Assembly: GCF_001686925.1 (NCBI RefSeq)
Contig: NZ_LVEN01000042.1
Span: 186,001 to 250,000, forward strand
Reading direction: 5' to 3'
Source of the DNA: Flavobacterium piscis
GTDB taxonomy: Bacteria; Bacteroidota; Bacteroidia; Flavobacteriales; Flavobacteriaceae
Length of the DNA: 64,000 nucleotides
Shown here: piece after piece, positions 24,376 to 33,420 of the stretch
Layout of the letters: every line of letters begins with the position of its first letter
How positions within the stretch are numbered: position 1 is the first letter of the stretch
Program-made: the position numbers and the translations under genes
Notes under the pieces: generated by a model
Told to the model about the DNA's origin: nothing
The model's database searches: none
Seen by the model: only the letters and a program-made list of their open reading frames with translations

Positions 24376-25326
24376 ATGCTCGACATTCAAAATATCTCTT
24401 TTTCGTATACCGAAAACCCTGTTATAAAAAACGTTTCTTTTACTATCAATAAAGGAGAAAATATTGCTATTATTGGTGAAAGCGGCTGTGGAAAAAGTAC
24501 GCTTCTTAAATTACTGTATGGTTTATATGATTTAAATGAAGGCAAGATTTTTTATAACGAAAAACCTATTTTAGGCCCTAAATACAATTTGATTCCGGGA
24601 ATGCCTTATATGAAATATCTGGCACAGGATTTTGATTTGTCTCCTTTTGAAACTGTTGCAGAAAACGTTGGTAAGTTTCTTTCGAATGGTTTTGCGAACA
24701 TGAAAAAACTTCGTGTTCAGGAATTGTTGGAAATGGTAGAAATGGAGCAATTTTCGAACGTAAAAGCGAAGTTTTTAAGCGGAGGTCAGCAACAAAGAGT
24801 GGCGCTGGTAAGAGTTCTGGCTTTAGAGCCGGAAGTCATTTTATTGGATGAACCTTTTAGCCAAATAGATGCTTTTCGTAAAAATGCCTTACGCCGAAAT
24901 TTATTTAAATATTTAAAACAAAAGGGAATTACCTGCATTATTGCAACCCATGATAGTACCGATGCCTTATCTTTTGCAGATGAAGCGATTGTGATGCGAA
25001 ACGGAGAAGTTATTGTAAAAGACAATCCGGTAAAAATTTACGAAGATCCTGAAACTAAATATGTAGCTTCATTGTTTGGAGAAGTAAATGAAGTTCCTAC
25101 TCATTTATTACTTTCTTATGAAGATCAAACGCATAAGACTTTGGTATATCCGCATCAGTTTAAAATGGTCAATGAATCGAATTTGCCGGTAAAAATTAGA
25201 AAAACTTATTTTAGAGGAAATCATTATCTGATTGAAACGGTTTATAAAAGACAATTGGTGTTTTTTGAAAGTGAAATCGATTTGCCTCTTGAACAGGAAA
25301 TATTTTTAGGTTTAAACTATTTGTAA
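24376..25326 (+). CDS. ABC transporter ATP-binding protein
   Basis: The 316-residue ATPase has Walker A GESGCGKST, signature FLSGGQQQRVALVR, Walker B VILLDEPFSQID and the H-loop IIATHDS. After residue 230 there is an extra C-terminal domain of about 85 residues, as in sugar- or Fe-type importers with a regulatory domain. No permease or binding protein is adjacent, so the substrate is unknown. It has its own promoter and a bidirectional terminator. Confidence 0.88.
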   Translation: MLDIQNISFSYTENPVIKNVSFTINKGENIAIIGESGCGKSTLLKLLYGLYDLNEGKIFYNEKPILGPKYNLIPGMPYMKYLAQDFDLSPFETVAENVGKFLSNGFANMKKLRVQELLEMVEMEQFSNVKAKFLSGGQQQRVALVRVLALEPEVILLDEPFSQIDAFRKNALRRNLFKYLKQKGITCIIATHDSTDALSFADEAIVMRNGEVIVKDNPVKIYEDPETKYVASLFGEVNEVPTHLLLSYEDQTHKTLVYPHQFKMVNESNLPVKIRKTYFRGNHYLIETVYKRQLVFFESEIDLPLEQEIFLGLNYL

Positions 25327-25356
25327 TTAGATAATTTTCTAATCTTAAAATACAAA

Positions 25357-25391
25357 ACCCGACAGAATTTAAATTCTGTCGGGTTTTTTTA
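25357..25391. terminator. Bidirectional terminator
   Basis: A perfect 14-base stem ACCCGACAGAATTT/AAATTCTGTCGGGT (25357-25384) is followed by T on the plus strand and preceded by an A-rich stretch. It serves the convergent ABC and peptidase genes. Confidence 0.9.
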
Positions 25392-25411
25392 TTATCGAAA
25401 ATAAATGAAAT

Positions 25412-27823
25412 TTAGTTTTTTAAATACTTCTCTAAAAATTGATCTTGTTCCCAAAGTAGGTGTAAGATGTTTTCTTTGGCAACATAACTATGTGCTTCTT
25501 TAGGTAAAATTACCATTCTTGTAGTGGCTCCCAAACCTTTTAGTGCTTGGTAATAACGCTCTGTTTGCAAAGTAAAAGTACCTGGATTATTATCAGCTTC
25601 ACCATGAACTAATAAAAGCGGCGTTTTCATTTTGTCTGCATTCATAAAAGGAGACATTGCAGTATAAACCTCAGGAGTTTCCCAATAATTACGTTGTTCG
25701 CTTTGAAAACCAAATGGAGTTAAGGTTCTGTTGTAAGCACCACTTCTCGCAATTCCGCAAGCAAACAGGTTAGAATGTGTCAATAAATTAGCAGTCATAA
25801 AAGCGCCGTATGAATGTCCTCCCACCGCTACTTTTTTACGGTTGATATATCCTAAAGCATCTACAGCATCAATAGCAGCTTCGGCATTGGCTACCAATTG
25901 AGGTATAAAGTTGTCGTTAGGTTCTGTAGTTCCTTCGCCAATAATAGGAAAAGCAGCATCGTCAAGAACCACATATCCTTTGGTTACCCAATACACAAAT
26001 GATCCGTAATAAGGAAACGTAAATTCGTTTGAGTTTTGAGTCGATTGGCCTGCACTGTTTTTGTCTTTGTATTCAGCCGGATAAGCCCAGATTAACAACG
26101 GTAGTTTCTCTTTTTTGACTTTGTCATAACCGGCAGGTAAATATAAAGTTCCGGAAAGTTCAACACCATCTTTACGTTTGTATTTAATAACTTCTTTACT
26201 TACGTTTTTAATACTTTCAAAAGGATTTTGGAAAGATGTAATTGGCGTAAGGCTATTTTGTTTTTTAATATTTCTGAAATAATAATTAGGATAGTCACTT
26301 TTAGACTGAATCTGAACTAAAACTTTTCCGGTTTTAAAATCTTCGATCCCTAATAAATCTTCTTTTTTGTCTTTATAAGTCGAAGTGTAAAGGCGTTTTG
26401 ACTGTAACGTTTTTAAATTAAATTCATCAATAAAAGGGAATTGTCCTTCTTTTGTATATCCTTCGCCAATGCGATATGCATTTTCTTTTTCGATCGCTAA
26501 CACATATTTATTGTATTCATTCTTTTTAGTTTCAAAAACTCCGGGATCTGAGTAAACATCTTGCTGGTTTCTGTCTGTAATAACTTTTGGCTGCTGGCTT
26601 GGGTTAGACGGATTTATTAAATACGTTTTTGTATTACGGGTGTCGTACCATTCGTCAGTAAGGAAAGCAGTATTATCGTTACCCCAAACTATGTCGTTGT
26701 AACGTTGAGGTACTTTTGCCAAAGTTGTTGCATTATTGGTAAAAGGCGCATCCCAAAGAAAAACTTCGTCTCTAAAATCAACTTTATTTGCTGGATCTCC
26801 TTCATCAAGAGCTACAACATAAGATAACGTAGCCGGTTTGTCGTTTCTCCAGGCCATTTCTCTTTTTCCTTTTCTAACGGCCATAAAACCTTTAGGAATT
26901 ATTTCGTTTAAAGGAACTTCATTAACCGTTTTAATTTCTTTTCCTCTTGCATCATAAACAACTGTTTTAGATGGAAATCTGTATAGAGGTACCACATATG
27001 AAAATGGTTTCTGAATAGTAGTTAACATAATATAATTACCATCTGGTGAAATTCTTTCTCCCGCATACATTGCCGCTTCTTTAAACAGAGTCGCAGTTCC
27101 GTTAAGGCTGACTTTGTACAATTCTGAAGTAATGATATTTTCAAAATTAATTTCGTCATTTTGATTTTTCAACATATCAGGATAGGTTCTGTTTTGAGAT
27201 TTTGCACCTGATGTACTTGAAATAATTGGACCTGTTGGTAAATCTTTTTTAGAATCTAATAAAGGCTTTCTGTTTTTAGGAAGCATTTTTACCAGGATAG
27301 TTTCACTGTCTAAAAACCAGCTAAACGGATTACCAAGATTTGCATTAACAGTGGCATCGGTAAGTTTTGTTGCTTTTGCCGTTGCTACATCTACAACCCA
27401 AAGTTCTACGCCTGAATTTGTAGTATGCGAAAACAAAATTTTCTTATCATTTGGCGACCATGAAATGTTGCTTATTTTAGCATTTTCAGGCAACCCTGCA
27501 ACTTGTGTTTCGTTTTTTGAGCTAATCTTTCTTAATTTAAGATTGGTAGTATAAGTAACCGTACTAGATATATTAGTTACCGGATTAATTCTCAGTCCAC
27601 CTAAACGAAGCTCTTCCTGGTTTAAATCGTCTAATGTTTTATAGGTGTTTCTGTACATTAGTAACATGGTTTCCTTTTTAGTATCCATAGATACTGTTGG
27701 AGCTCTTTGGTAATCGGCTAGATCTAGTATAGATTTAGAAGGTTTTTGATAGGTTAGGTTTTCCTGAGCAAAGGCAAAAAAGCCCATGTTTAGAAATAAG
27801 AGGAGAGTAACCTTTAATTTCAT
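25412..27823 (-). CDS. Exported S9 family prolyl oligopeptidase-like serine peptidase
   Basis: The 803-residue protein has a signal peptide (1-19). A beta-propeller-like region (about 80-560) follows, then an S9 catalytic domain (about 570-803). The catalytic Ser is in GGHSYGAFMTA, Asp in VHGEADNNPGTF and His in PKEAHSYVAKEN. The protein probably processes short peptides in the periplasm. Length and architecture agree with the dipeptidyl-aminopeptidase/acylaminoacyl type. It stands alone. Confidence 0.92.
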   Translation of the reverse strand: MKLKVTLLLFLNMGFFAFAQENLTYQKPSKSILDLADYQRAPTVSMDTKKETMLLMYRNTYKTLDDLNQEELRLGGLRINPVTNISSTVTYTTNLKLRKISSKNETQVAGLPENAKISNISWSPNDKKILFSHTTNSGVELWVVDVATAKATKLTDATVNANLGNPFSWFLDSETILVKMLPKNRKPLLDSKKDLPTGPIISSTSGAKSQNRTYPDMLKNQNDEINFENIITSELYKVSLNGTATLFKEAAMYAGERISPDGNYIMLTTIQKPFSYVVPLYRFPSKTVVYDARGKEIKTVNEVPLNEIIPKGFMAVRKGKREMAWRNDKPATLSYVVALDEGDPANKVDFRDEVFLWDAPFTNNATTLAKVPQRYNDIVWGNDNTAFLTDEWYDTRNTKTYLINPSNPSQQPKVITDRNQQDVYSDPGVFETKKNEYNKYVLAIEKENAYRIGEGYTKEGQFPFIDEFNLKTLQSKRLYTSTYKDKKEDLLGIEDFKTGKVLVQIQSKSDYPNYYFRNIKKQNSLTPITSFQNPFESIKNVSKEVIKYKRKDGVELSGTLYLPAGYDKVKKEKLPLLIWAYPAEYKDKNSAGQSTQNSNEFTFPYYGSFVYWVTKGYVVLDDAAFPIIGEGTTEPNDNFIPQLVANAEAAIDAVDALGYINRKKVAVGGHSYGAFMTANLLTHSNLFACGIARSGAYNRTLTPFGFQSEQRNYWETPEVYTAMSPFMNADKMKTPLLLVHGEADNNPGTFTLQTERYYQALKGLGATTRMVILPKEAHSYVAKENILHLLWEQDQFLEKYLKN

Positions 27824-28019
27824 AATTTGAATTTTAGGAGTTTAAAAAAATGCTTTTCATAATGTTTGACTAAAGTACTTTAAACTTGTTACATTTTATA
27901 CGTTATTTTTCATACTTTTCAATGTTTTGGTATGAAAACTGTTTTTTCGTGATACAAATAGCTTCAATTGAATTTATAATTGAAGTATATTAAATTGCCA
28001 ATTACGAAAAAAACACTAA

Positions 28020-28055
28020 TTTGTACGCTAATGATTTAAAGTATACTTAAATTTG
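28020..28055 (+). promoter_or_regulatory. Promoter of fabH
   Basis: TTTG (28020-28023) and TAAATTTG (28048-28055) are separated by 24 bases, slightly longer than the usual spacing. The ATG follows 32 bases later. Confidence 0.45.
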
Positions 28056-28087
28056 CAATCGAATTTTTTAATAAATAATAAAACAAT

Positions 28088-29095
28088 ATGTATCACTCAA
28101 AAATAGCGGGCTTAGGATATTATGTTCCTTCAAATGTTGTGACCAATGATGATTTGTCTAAGATTATTGATACCAATGATGAGTGGATTCAGGAGCGCAC
28201 GGGAATTCAGGAACGCAGACATATCATTCGTGGAGAAGATACCACAACTTCAATGGGAGTAAAAGCAGCTAAAATTGCGATAGAACGTTCTGGCGTAGCC
28301 AAAGAAGATATTGATTTTGTAGTTTTTGCTACATTAAGTCCGGATTACTATTTTCCAGGACCCGGAGTTTTGGTACAACGCGATTTAGGATTACGTACCG
28401 TAGGAGCATTAGATGTTAGAAATCAATGTTCTGGTTTTGTTTATGCTATTTCTGTTGCAGACCAGTATATTAAAACCGGAATGTATAAAAATATTTTGGT
28501 GATTGGTTCTGAGGTACATTCTACAGGATTAGATATGACAACCCGCGGACGTGGAGTTTCGGTAATTTTTGGAGATGGAGCAGGAGCAGCGGTTTTAAGC
28601 CGTGAAGAAGATCTGACAAAAGGAATTTTATCTACTCACTTGCATTCAGAAGGACAACATGCAGAGGAATTAGCTTTGCAGGCACCTGGAATGGGAGCGC
28701 GTTGGGTAACCGATATTTTGGCAGATAATGACCCAAATGACGAAAGTTATTATCCGTATATGAACGGACAATTTGTATTTAAAAATGCAGTAGTTCGTTT
28801 TGCAGAAGTAATTAATGAAGGTTTAGAGGCAAACGGTTTACAAGTTTCGGATATTGACATGTTGATTCCACATCAGGCGAATTTGAGAATTTCACAATTC
28901 ATTCAAAACAAATTCAAATTGACGGATGACCAAGTGCATAATAATATCCAGAAATACGGTAATACAACTGCAGCTTCAATTCCGATTGCTTTGACAGAGG
29001 CGTGGGAACAAGGAAAAATCAAATCAGGAGATACGGTTGTTTTAGCCGCTTTTGGAAGTGGTTTCACTTGGGCAAGCGCTATTATTAAATGGTAA
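28088..29095 (+). CDS. fabH: Beta-ketoacyl-ACP synthase III
   Basis: The enzyme starts fatty-acid synthesis by condensing an acyl-CoA with malonyl-ACP. The catalytic triad is visible: Cys114 in RNQCSGFVYA, His in LIPHQANLRI, Asn in YGNTTAASIPIAL. The glycine-rich GDGAGAAVL and the C-terminal FGSGFTWASAIIKW are typical. The gene stands apart from fab or pls genes, so it may be a second copy, perhaps with branched-chain or other starter preference; that is inference. Confidence 0.92.
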   Translation: MYHSKIAGLGYYVPSNVVTNDDLSKIIDTNDEWIQERTGIQERRHIIRGEDTTTSMGVKAAKIAIERSGVAKEDIDFVVFATLSPDYYFPGPGVLVQRDLGLRTVGALDVRNQCSGFVYAISVADQYIKTGMYKNILVIGSEVHSTGLDMTTRGRGVSVIFGDGAGAAVLSREEDLTKGILSTHLHSEGQHAEELALQAPGMGARWVTDILADNDPNDESYYPYMNGQFVFKNAVVRFAEVINEGLEANGLQVSDIDMLIPHQANLRISQFIQNKFKLTDDQVHNNIQKYGNTTAASIPIALTEAWEQGKIKSGDTVVLAAFGSGFTWASAIIKW

Positions 29096-29121
29096 ATTAA
29101 ATTCATCTTGCATTATATTTT

Positions 29122-29153
29122 AAAACCTGCTCTAAAAAAGAGCAGGTTTTTTT
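29122..29153 (+). terminator. Terminator of fabH
   Basis: AAAACCTGCTCT pairs perfectly with AGAGCAGGTTTT, followed by T. Confidence 0.9.
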
Positions 29154-29167
29154 ATACACATTCATTT

Positions 29168-29234
29168 GTCAGGCTGAGCGAAGTCGAAGCCCTTGTTCCC
29201 ATTGGGGCGCCCTTCGACTTCGCTCAGGGTGACA
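29168..29234. repeat. Palindromic repeat, left side of the GIY-YIG gene
   Basis: Arms at 29168-29192 and 29209-29234 share an uninterrupted CTGAGCGAAGTCGAAG with its complement. A GC-rich loop (TTGTTCCCATTGGGGC) separates them. A further left-type arm lies at 29270-29292 (TCAGTCTGAGCGAAGTCGAA). Together the 29096-29407 gap holds a terminator, this hairpin and a degenerate copy, and no gene. Confidence 0.85.
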
Positions 29235-29407
29235 GTTGATTAGCAAATAGATTTTTATGAATCACGTTTGTCAGTCTGAGCGAAGTCGAAGACCCGTTGC
29301 TATTTGGAGCATCTTTATACTTCGATGAGAATCAACATTCAGATAGGAAGATCTTGGAGTTTTTGAGTAAATTTTCTTACTTTTATATGTTTTTGAAATC
29401 AAATAAG

Positions 29408-29731
29408 ATGAAAAGATATTATGTTTATATATTAAAATGTTATGATGACAGTTATTACACTGGAGTTACAAATGATGTAGACAGGAGATTAAATGAACAC
29501 CATTTTGGTTTAAATAAAGAAAGCTACACATATAGTAAAAGACCTTTGAAATTAGTTTTTTGCACCGAATTTAATGATATTAATCAAGCTATTGCATTTG
29601 AAAAGCAAGTGAAAGGATGGAGTAGAAAAAAGAAAGAAGCGATAATAAATGATAGATGGGAAGACTTAAAAAATCTTTCAGAATGTTTAAATGAAACTTC
29701 TCATAAATATTATAATAAAAAAGATGTTTAG
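29408..29731 (+). CDS. GIY-YIG nuclease family protein
   Basis: The 107-residue protein starts at the ATG 29408; the open frame extends 111 bases further up, into repeat sequence, without coding support. The N-terminus reads RYYVYILKCYDDSYYTGVT, the GIY-YIG strand pair, followed by NDVDRRLNEH with the catalytic Arg. FEKQVKGWSRKKKEAII near the C-terminus fits the UvrC/YhbQ-like small form. It lies inside a cluster of palindromic repeats (29168-29234 and 29742-29820). Whether it acts on the repeats, or is merely carried with them, is not shown by sequence. Confidence 0.85.
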   Translation: MKRYYVYILKCYDDSYYTGVTNDVDRRLNEHHFGLNKESYTYSKRPLKLVFCTEFNDINQAIAFEKQVKGWSRKKKEAIINDRWEDLKNLSECLNETSHKYYNKKDV

Positions 29732-29741
29732 TATCAACTAG

Positions 29742-29820
29742 CCTTCGACTTCGCTCAGGATGACAAATGTACTTACAAGTAATTTAATACTCTTTTGTCA
29801 GGCTGAGCGGAGTCTAAGCC
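29742..29820. repeat. Palindromic repeat, right side of the GIY-YIG gene
   Basis: CCTTCGACTTCGCTCAGGAT (29743-29762) is the complement-type arm of the repeat left of the gene. At 29793-29820 the opposite arm recurs (CAGGCTGAGCGGAGTCTAAG), with two changes. The spacing between the arms here is about 30 bases. Confidence 0.8.
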
Positions 29821-29920
29821 CACGTTCCAATTGGCTAGCTTTTTACTTTGAGTATGCGATTTTGATTTTTAATTAATATTTTTGTTAAGTGAGAAATGAT
29901 AAAACTTCTTTTTAATCAAA

Positions 29921-30592
29921 ATGAAAAAAAATCAACTGGAAATAGCGTGTTTCAATTACCAATCGGCATTAATTGCAGAGGAAAGTGGTGCAGATCGAAT
30001 TGAGCTATGCGAAAATATGCAACTTGGCGGAACAACGCCCAATGCTGTTTTGGCGGTAAGAGTTCGAGAAAAATTATCGATTAAAATGCATGTTATCATA
30101 AGGCCTCGCGGTGGAGATTTTGTATATACTGATGAAGAATTTGTAGAAATGAAGCAGGATATAAAACACTTGAAAAAATTAAGTGTTGACGGTTTTGTTT
30201 TTGGAATTCTTAATCCTGACGGAAGTGTCAATAAAAAGCAAAATCAGGAATTAGTCAATTTGGCAAGTCCGCTTTCCTGTACTTTTCATCGTGCTTTTGA
30301 TCATGTCAATTCGATAGAACAAGCCCTTGAAGATGTTGTTGATTGTGGTTTTAAAACCATCTTAACTTCTGGTCACGCAACAAGTGTTGAAGAAGGAATC
30401 GATGATTTAGAAATGATTCAGAAACTTGCAAAAGACCGAATTGAGATTATGCCCGGCGGAGGTTTACGATCTTCGAATATTAAATTGTTACAGGAAAAAT
30501 TAGAACCTACTTTTTATCATTCATCAGCCATTACAGATAATTCTGAAACAGCAAATCCGGAAGAGATAAAAGAATTGCGGAATTTTTTATAA
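29921..30592 (+). CDS. cutC: CutC family protein
   Basis: The 223-residue TIM-barrel protein begins with QLEIACFNYQSALIAEESGA and DRIELCENMQLGGTTPN, the CutC signature. PGGGLRSSNI near the C-terminus is also conserved. CutC was named for copper homeostasis, but the role in most bacteria is not settled. Convergent with the next gene; a terminator lies between. Confidence 0.9.
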   Translation: MKKNQLEIACFNYQSALIAEESGADRIELCENMQLGGTTPNAVLAVRVREKLSIKMHVIIRPRGGDFVYTDEEFVEMKQDIKHLKKLSVDGFVFGILNPDGSVNKKQNQELVNLASPLSCTFHRAFDHVNSIEQALEDVVDCGFKTILTSGHATSVEEGIDDLEMIQKLAKDRIEIMPGGGLRSSNIKLLQEKLEPTFYHSSAITDNSETANPEEIKELRNFL

Positions 30593-30608
30593 GCAATATA
30601 TAAAATAA

Positions 30609-30645
30609 GAAAAGCCTGAAGTTGGCAAACTCCAGGCTTTTCTTT
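30609..30645. terminator. Terminator between cutC and the TonB receptor
   Basis: GAAAAGCCTG and CAGGCTTTTC form the outer stem, with inner AGTT/AACT. T-rich sequence follows. Confidence 0.8.
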
Positions 30646-30683
30646 TCTACAAGAACTATTAAAATCTACTACTAAAAGTGGGA

Positions 30684-33098
30684 TTAAAACATTCCGCCAC
30701 CACCTTTATTAGTGTTGTCTTCTCTTTGTTTACGTTCAAGATTTTTGATTTTTGCTCCACCAAAATTATAGGTTAACCCTAAATAAACGGTTTGGCTTTC
30801 CCATGTAAATTGTCCTGCCTGAGGATAAGGATACATCGTATCAAAAGCATATTTCATAGTATTGAATACGTCATTAAAACGTAAACTAATGTTCATCTTG
30901 CTGTCTAACAATGTATAACGCGAACCTATGTCCATTTTGTACATTTCATGGTTGTTATTTTGCAATCCATCAACAGCACCTCTGTAAAATCCGAATAATA
31001 AAAAGCTTAAGCGCTTGTTTACTTTGAAGTTTGAGTTCATACGACCGTTGAATGCAGCAACGGTAACTTTTCTTTCAATCGGATTACTGATCTTTGTTGC
31101 CGGATCATATAAAAACACAACTCCTTGCTGATTGATACTTGAGAAATCGATAGATGGAGAGATGTCCCACCATTTTGTTATCTTATAATTGAAAGAAACT
31201 TCGAAACCGTAAGAAGTATTATGATCATAATTGGTAAAAGTCATGATCTGTTTGTTACCACTTGGATCTGTATCGTCCGGATATAAAATTCTGCTAATTT
31301 GGTCGTTGATGCTTCTATAGAATACGCCTGTTGTAAAACTTCCTTTTTCGAAAGTTTTAGTATAATTTACTTCTACAGAGTTCGTAAATTGAGGTCTCAA
31401 TTCAGGATTTCCTAATGAAGTTACTAACGGAGTAGAAAATTCACGAATAGGTTTTGTCTGCTCTAAACTCGGGCGGTCTACACGACGGCTATAGCTAAAT
31501 TGAAAAGTATTTTTCTCATTCAAATTATACGTGAAGTAAGCTGATGGATATAAAGTGATATAATCATCATCAAATTTTTCAAGACCGTGATTTAAATTAG
31601 CGGCTACTTTATAGCTTTCGAAACGAGCTCCTAACTGGTAACTGAATTTTTTAAATTTCTGTCCAAAAGTTACATAAGCGGAGTAAATATCCGTGTCGTA
31701 AGTATAATTAGAAACCGGAATTTCTGCTAATGGGTTTCCTGTAGTGTAATCGTTATCCGTTTTAGTAATTCTGGCTTCGGCACCTGCTTCAAGAGTCGTT
31801 TTCTCGTTTAGCGGATTTACGTAATCAACATTCAAAGTGCTTAATTTACGGGTACCTCTGATATAGTCATCATAAATTACGCTATTTTTAGTATTGTCAA
31901 TATTTGTTGACTGAGTATCAAAAGAAGCGTATTGTGTTTCTTTATTGTCACTATAATTTCCTTCAACATCCAAAGTATGACCTTCTTTTTTAAAGATGTG
32001 TTTGTATGCTAAGTTGTAAGTCCCAACCTGATCCGGACCTGTATATTTAGATTTTTGAAAAACATTCAGTAAATCAGAATCAGCTACATTATTGTAATCA
32101 ATGTTGGTGTCTACAAATCCTTTTCCGTTAGATTTATTTTGGTTGGTATAAAATGATAAAGTATTATGATCATCAATTAAATAATCCATTCCAATTTTAT
32201 ACAAGTAAGAATCGTTATCGTTTTTAATGTCTAAATTTTGAGTAATGTCCTGATCTAATCTGTTGATGTGTCCTTCATTAAAATAAGTTCCAAAATTCTG
32301 ACCTACGTTACCAAAGAAATTTACTTTTCCGGTTTTATAATTCAGGTTCAAAGACTGGTTGTATTTTGCTGTTTCACCAAAAGTGATTCCGCCACTGTAA
32401 CTTCCGTTAAAACCAGTATTGGCATTTTTATGCAAAACGATATTAATAATTCCAGACATTCCTTCCGGATTGTACTTCGCACTTGGATTGGTGATTAATT
32501 CAATTTTTTTGATCGAAGTTGATGGAATTTGTTTTAATAATTGAGCAGGATCGATGTTTGATGGTCTACCGTCAATTAATACACGAACATTGTCATTTCC
32601 ACGAAGTGAAAGTTTTCCGTCCTGATCTACATTTACAGATGGAATATTGTTCATGATGTCAGAAGCAGAAGCTCCGGCAGTGGTCAAATCTTTTCCAACA
32701 GTAATTACTTTTCGGTCAATTTTTTGTTCAATTGTCGAACGGTCGCTTACAATATTTACACCTTTTAACTGAGTTGCTTCTTCTTCAAGAGCAGCATTAA
32801 TTGTAGCTGACTTTTTACTGTCACTCAAAATTAACGACCCAACGTATTTTCTAAATCCAATGTACTGAATCTCGATCGTATAACTTTTTAAAGCTAAGTT
32901 TCTAATCGAAAAGCTTCCATTATCATCTGTATTTACTCCCGTAACTACTTTTCCGTTGTCTTTGATTGAAACTGTGGCGTAAGAAATAGGTGCGTTATTC
33001 GATTTTTCGGTAATTTTCCCGGACACTGTTCCCGTGTTCTGGGCTTGTGTTGTTGCAATTACCCCCAGTAATGCAAACAGAAAGAATTTTAATTTCAT
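30684..33098 (-). CDS. TonB-dependent receptor, outer membrane beta-barrel family
   Basis: The protein has a signal peptide (MKLKFFLFALLGVIATTQAQ, start ATG 33098). A CarboxypepD-like domain (about 20-110) follows, then a plug (VLIDGRPSNIDPAQLLKQIP, GMSGIINIVLHKN) and a beta-barrel. It ends in a Gly/Lys-rich tail KGGGGMF. The ATG at 33182 was rejected, because it only adds a basic, His-rich stretch. These receptors import substrates with TonB/ExbB energy; the substrate is not clear. No SusD partner is adjacent, in contrast to the SusC at 35781. Confidence 0.9.
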   Translation of the reverse strand: MKLKFFLFALLGVIATTQAQNTGTVSGKITEKSNNAPISYATVSIKDNGKVVTGVNTDDNGSFSIRNLALKSYTIEIQYIGFRKYVGSLILSDSKKSATINAALEEEATQLKGVNIVSDRSTIEQKIDRKVITVGKDLTTAGASASDIMNNIPSVNVDQDGKLSLRGNDNVRVLIDGRPSNIDPAQLLKQIPSTSIKKIELITNPSAKYNPEGMSGIINIVLHKNANTGFNGSYSGGITFGETAKYNQSLNLNYKTGKVNFFGNVGQNFGTYFNEGHINRLDQDITQNLDIKNDNDSYLYKIGMDYLIDDHNTLSFYTNQNKSNGKGFVDTNIDYNNVADSDLLNVFQKSKYTGPDQVGTYNLAYKHIFKKEGHTLDVEGNYSDNKETQYASFDTQSTNIDNTKNSVIYDDYIRGTRKLSTLNVDYVNPLNEKTTLEAGAEARITKTDNDYTTGNPLAEIPVSNYTYDTDIYSAYVTFGQKFKKFSYQLGARFESYKVAANLNHGLEKFDDDYITLYPSAYFTYNLNEKNTFQFSYSRRVDRPSLEQTKPIREFSTPLVTSLGNPELRPQFTNSVEVNYTKTFEKGSFTTGVFYRSINDQISRILYPDDTDPSGNKQIMTFTNYDHNTSYGFEVSFNYKITKWWDISPSIDFSSINQQGVVFLYDPATKISNPIERKVTVAAFNGRMNSNFKVNKRLSFLLFGFYRGAVDGLQNNNHEMYKMDIGSRYTLLDSKMNISLRFNDVFNTMKYAFDTMYPYPQAGQFTWESQTVYLGLTYNFGGAKIKNLERKQREDNTNKGGGGMF

Positions 33099-33420
33099 AA
33101 TGATGTAATGATTATTTTGATTTGATTGATGATGATGATTTGTTTTTTGTTTTTTTAGATTTTTTGCTTTAAACGAATTCAAAGTTCCTATTAAGACTCT
33201 TTTATCATCGATATGTTACAGGAAAAATTAAAAAATATTTTGTTTTTTTTAAGATCCTCTGTTTTTTAATAGATTAGCATTTTAATTTTTTGATAATTTT
33301 AACAATCATAATAAAACGCTTTTTAAGAAATTCTAAGTGTTTTATACTATTTTATATGTTTTTCATTTTCTGTAATTGATGAATAAGCAGTATCTTTGCT
33401 CACTTTAAAAATAAGTTTAC
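33099..33420. other. Divergent intergenic region with argS promoter
   Basis: No gene is supported. TATCTTTG at 33391-33398 is a good -7 element for argS, 22 bases before its ATG. The remainder is AT-rich. Confidence 0.55.

Noticed and set aside
29297..29407. Longer start for the GIY-YIG gene
   Set aside because: The extra 37 residues lie in degenerate repeat sequence and precede the domain start.
33099..33182. Longer start for the TonB receptor
   Set aside because: It would put 28 basic and His-rich residues ahead of a good signal peptide.
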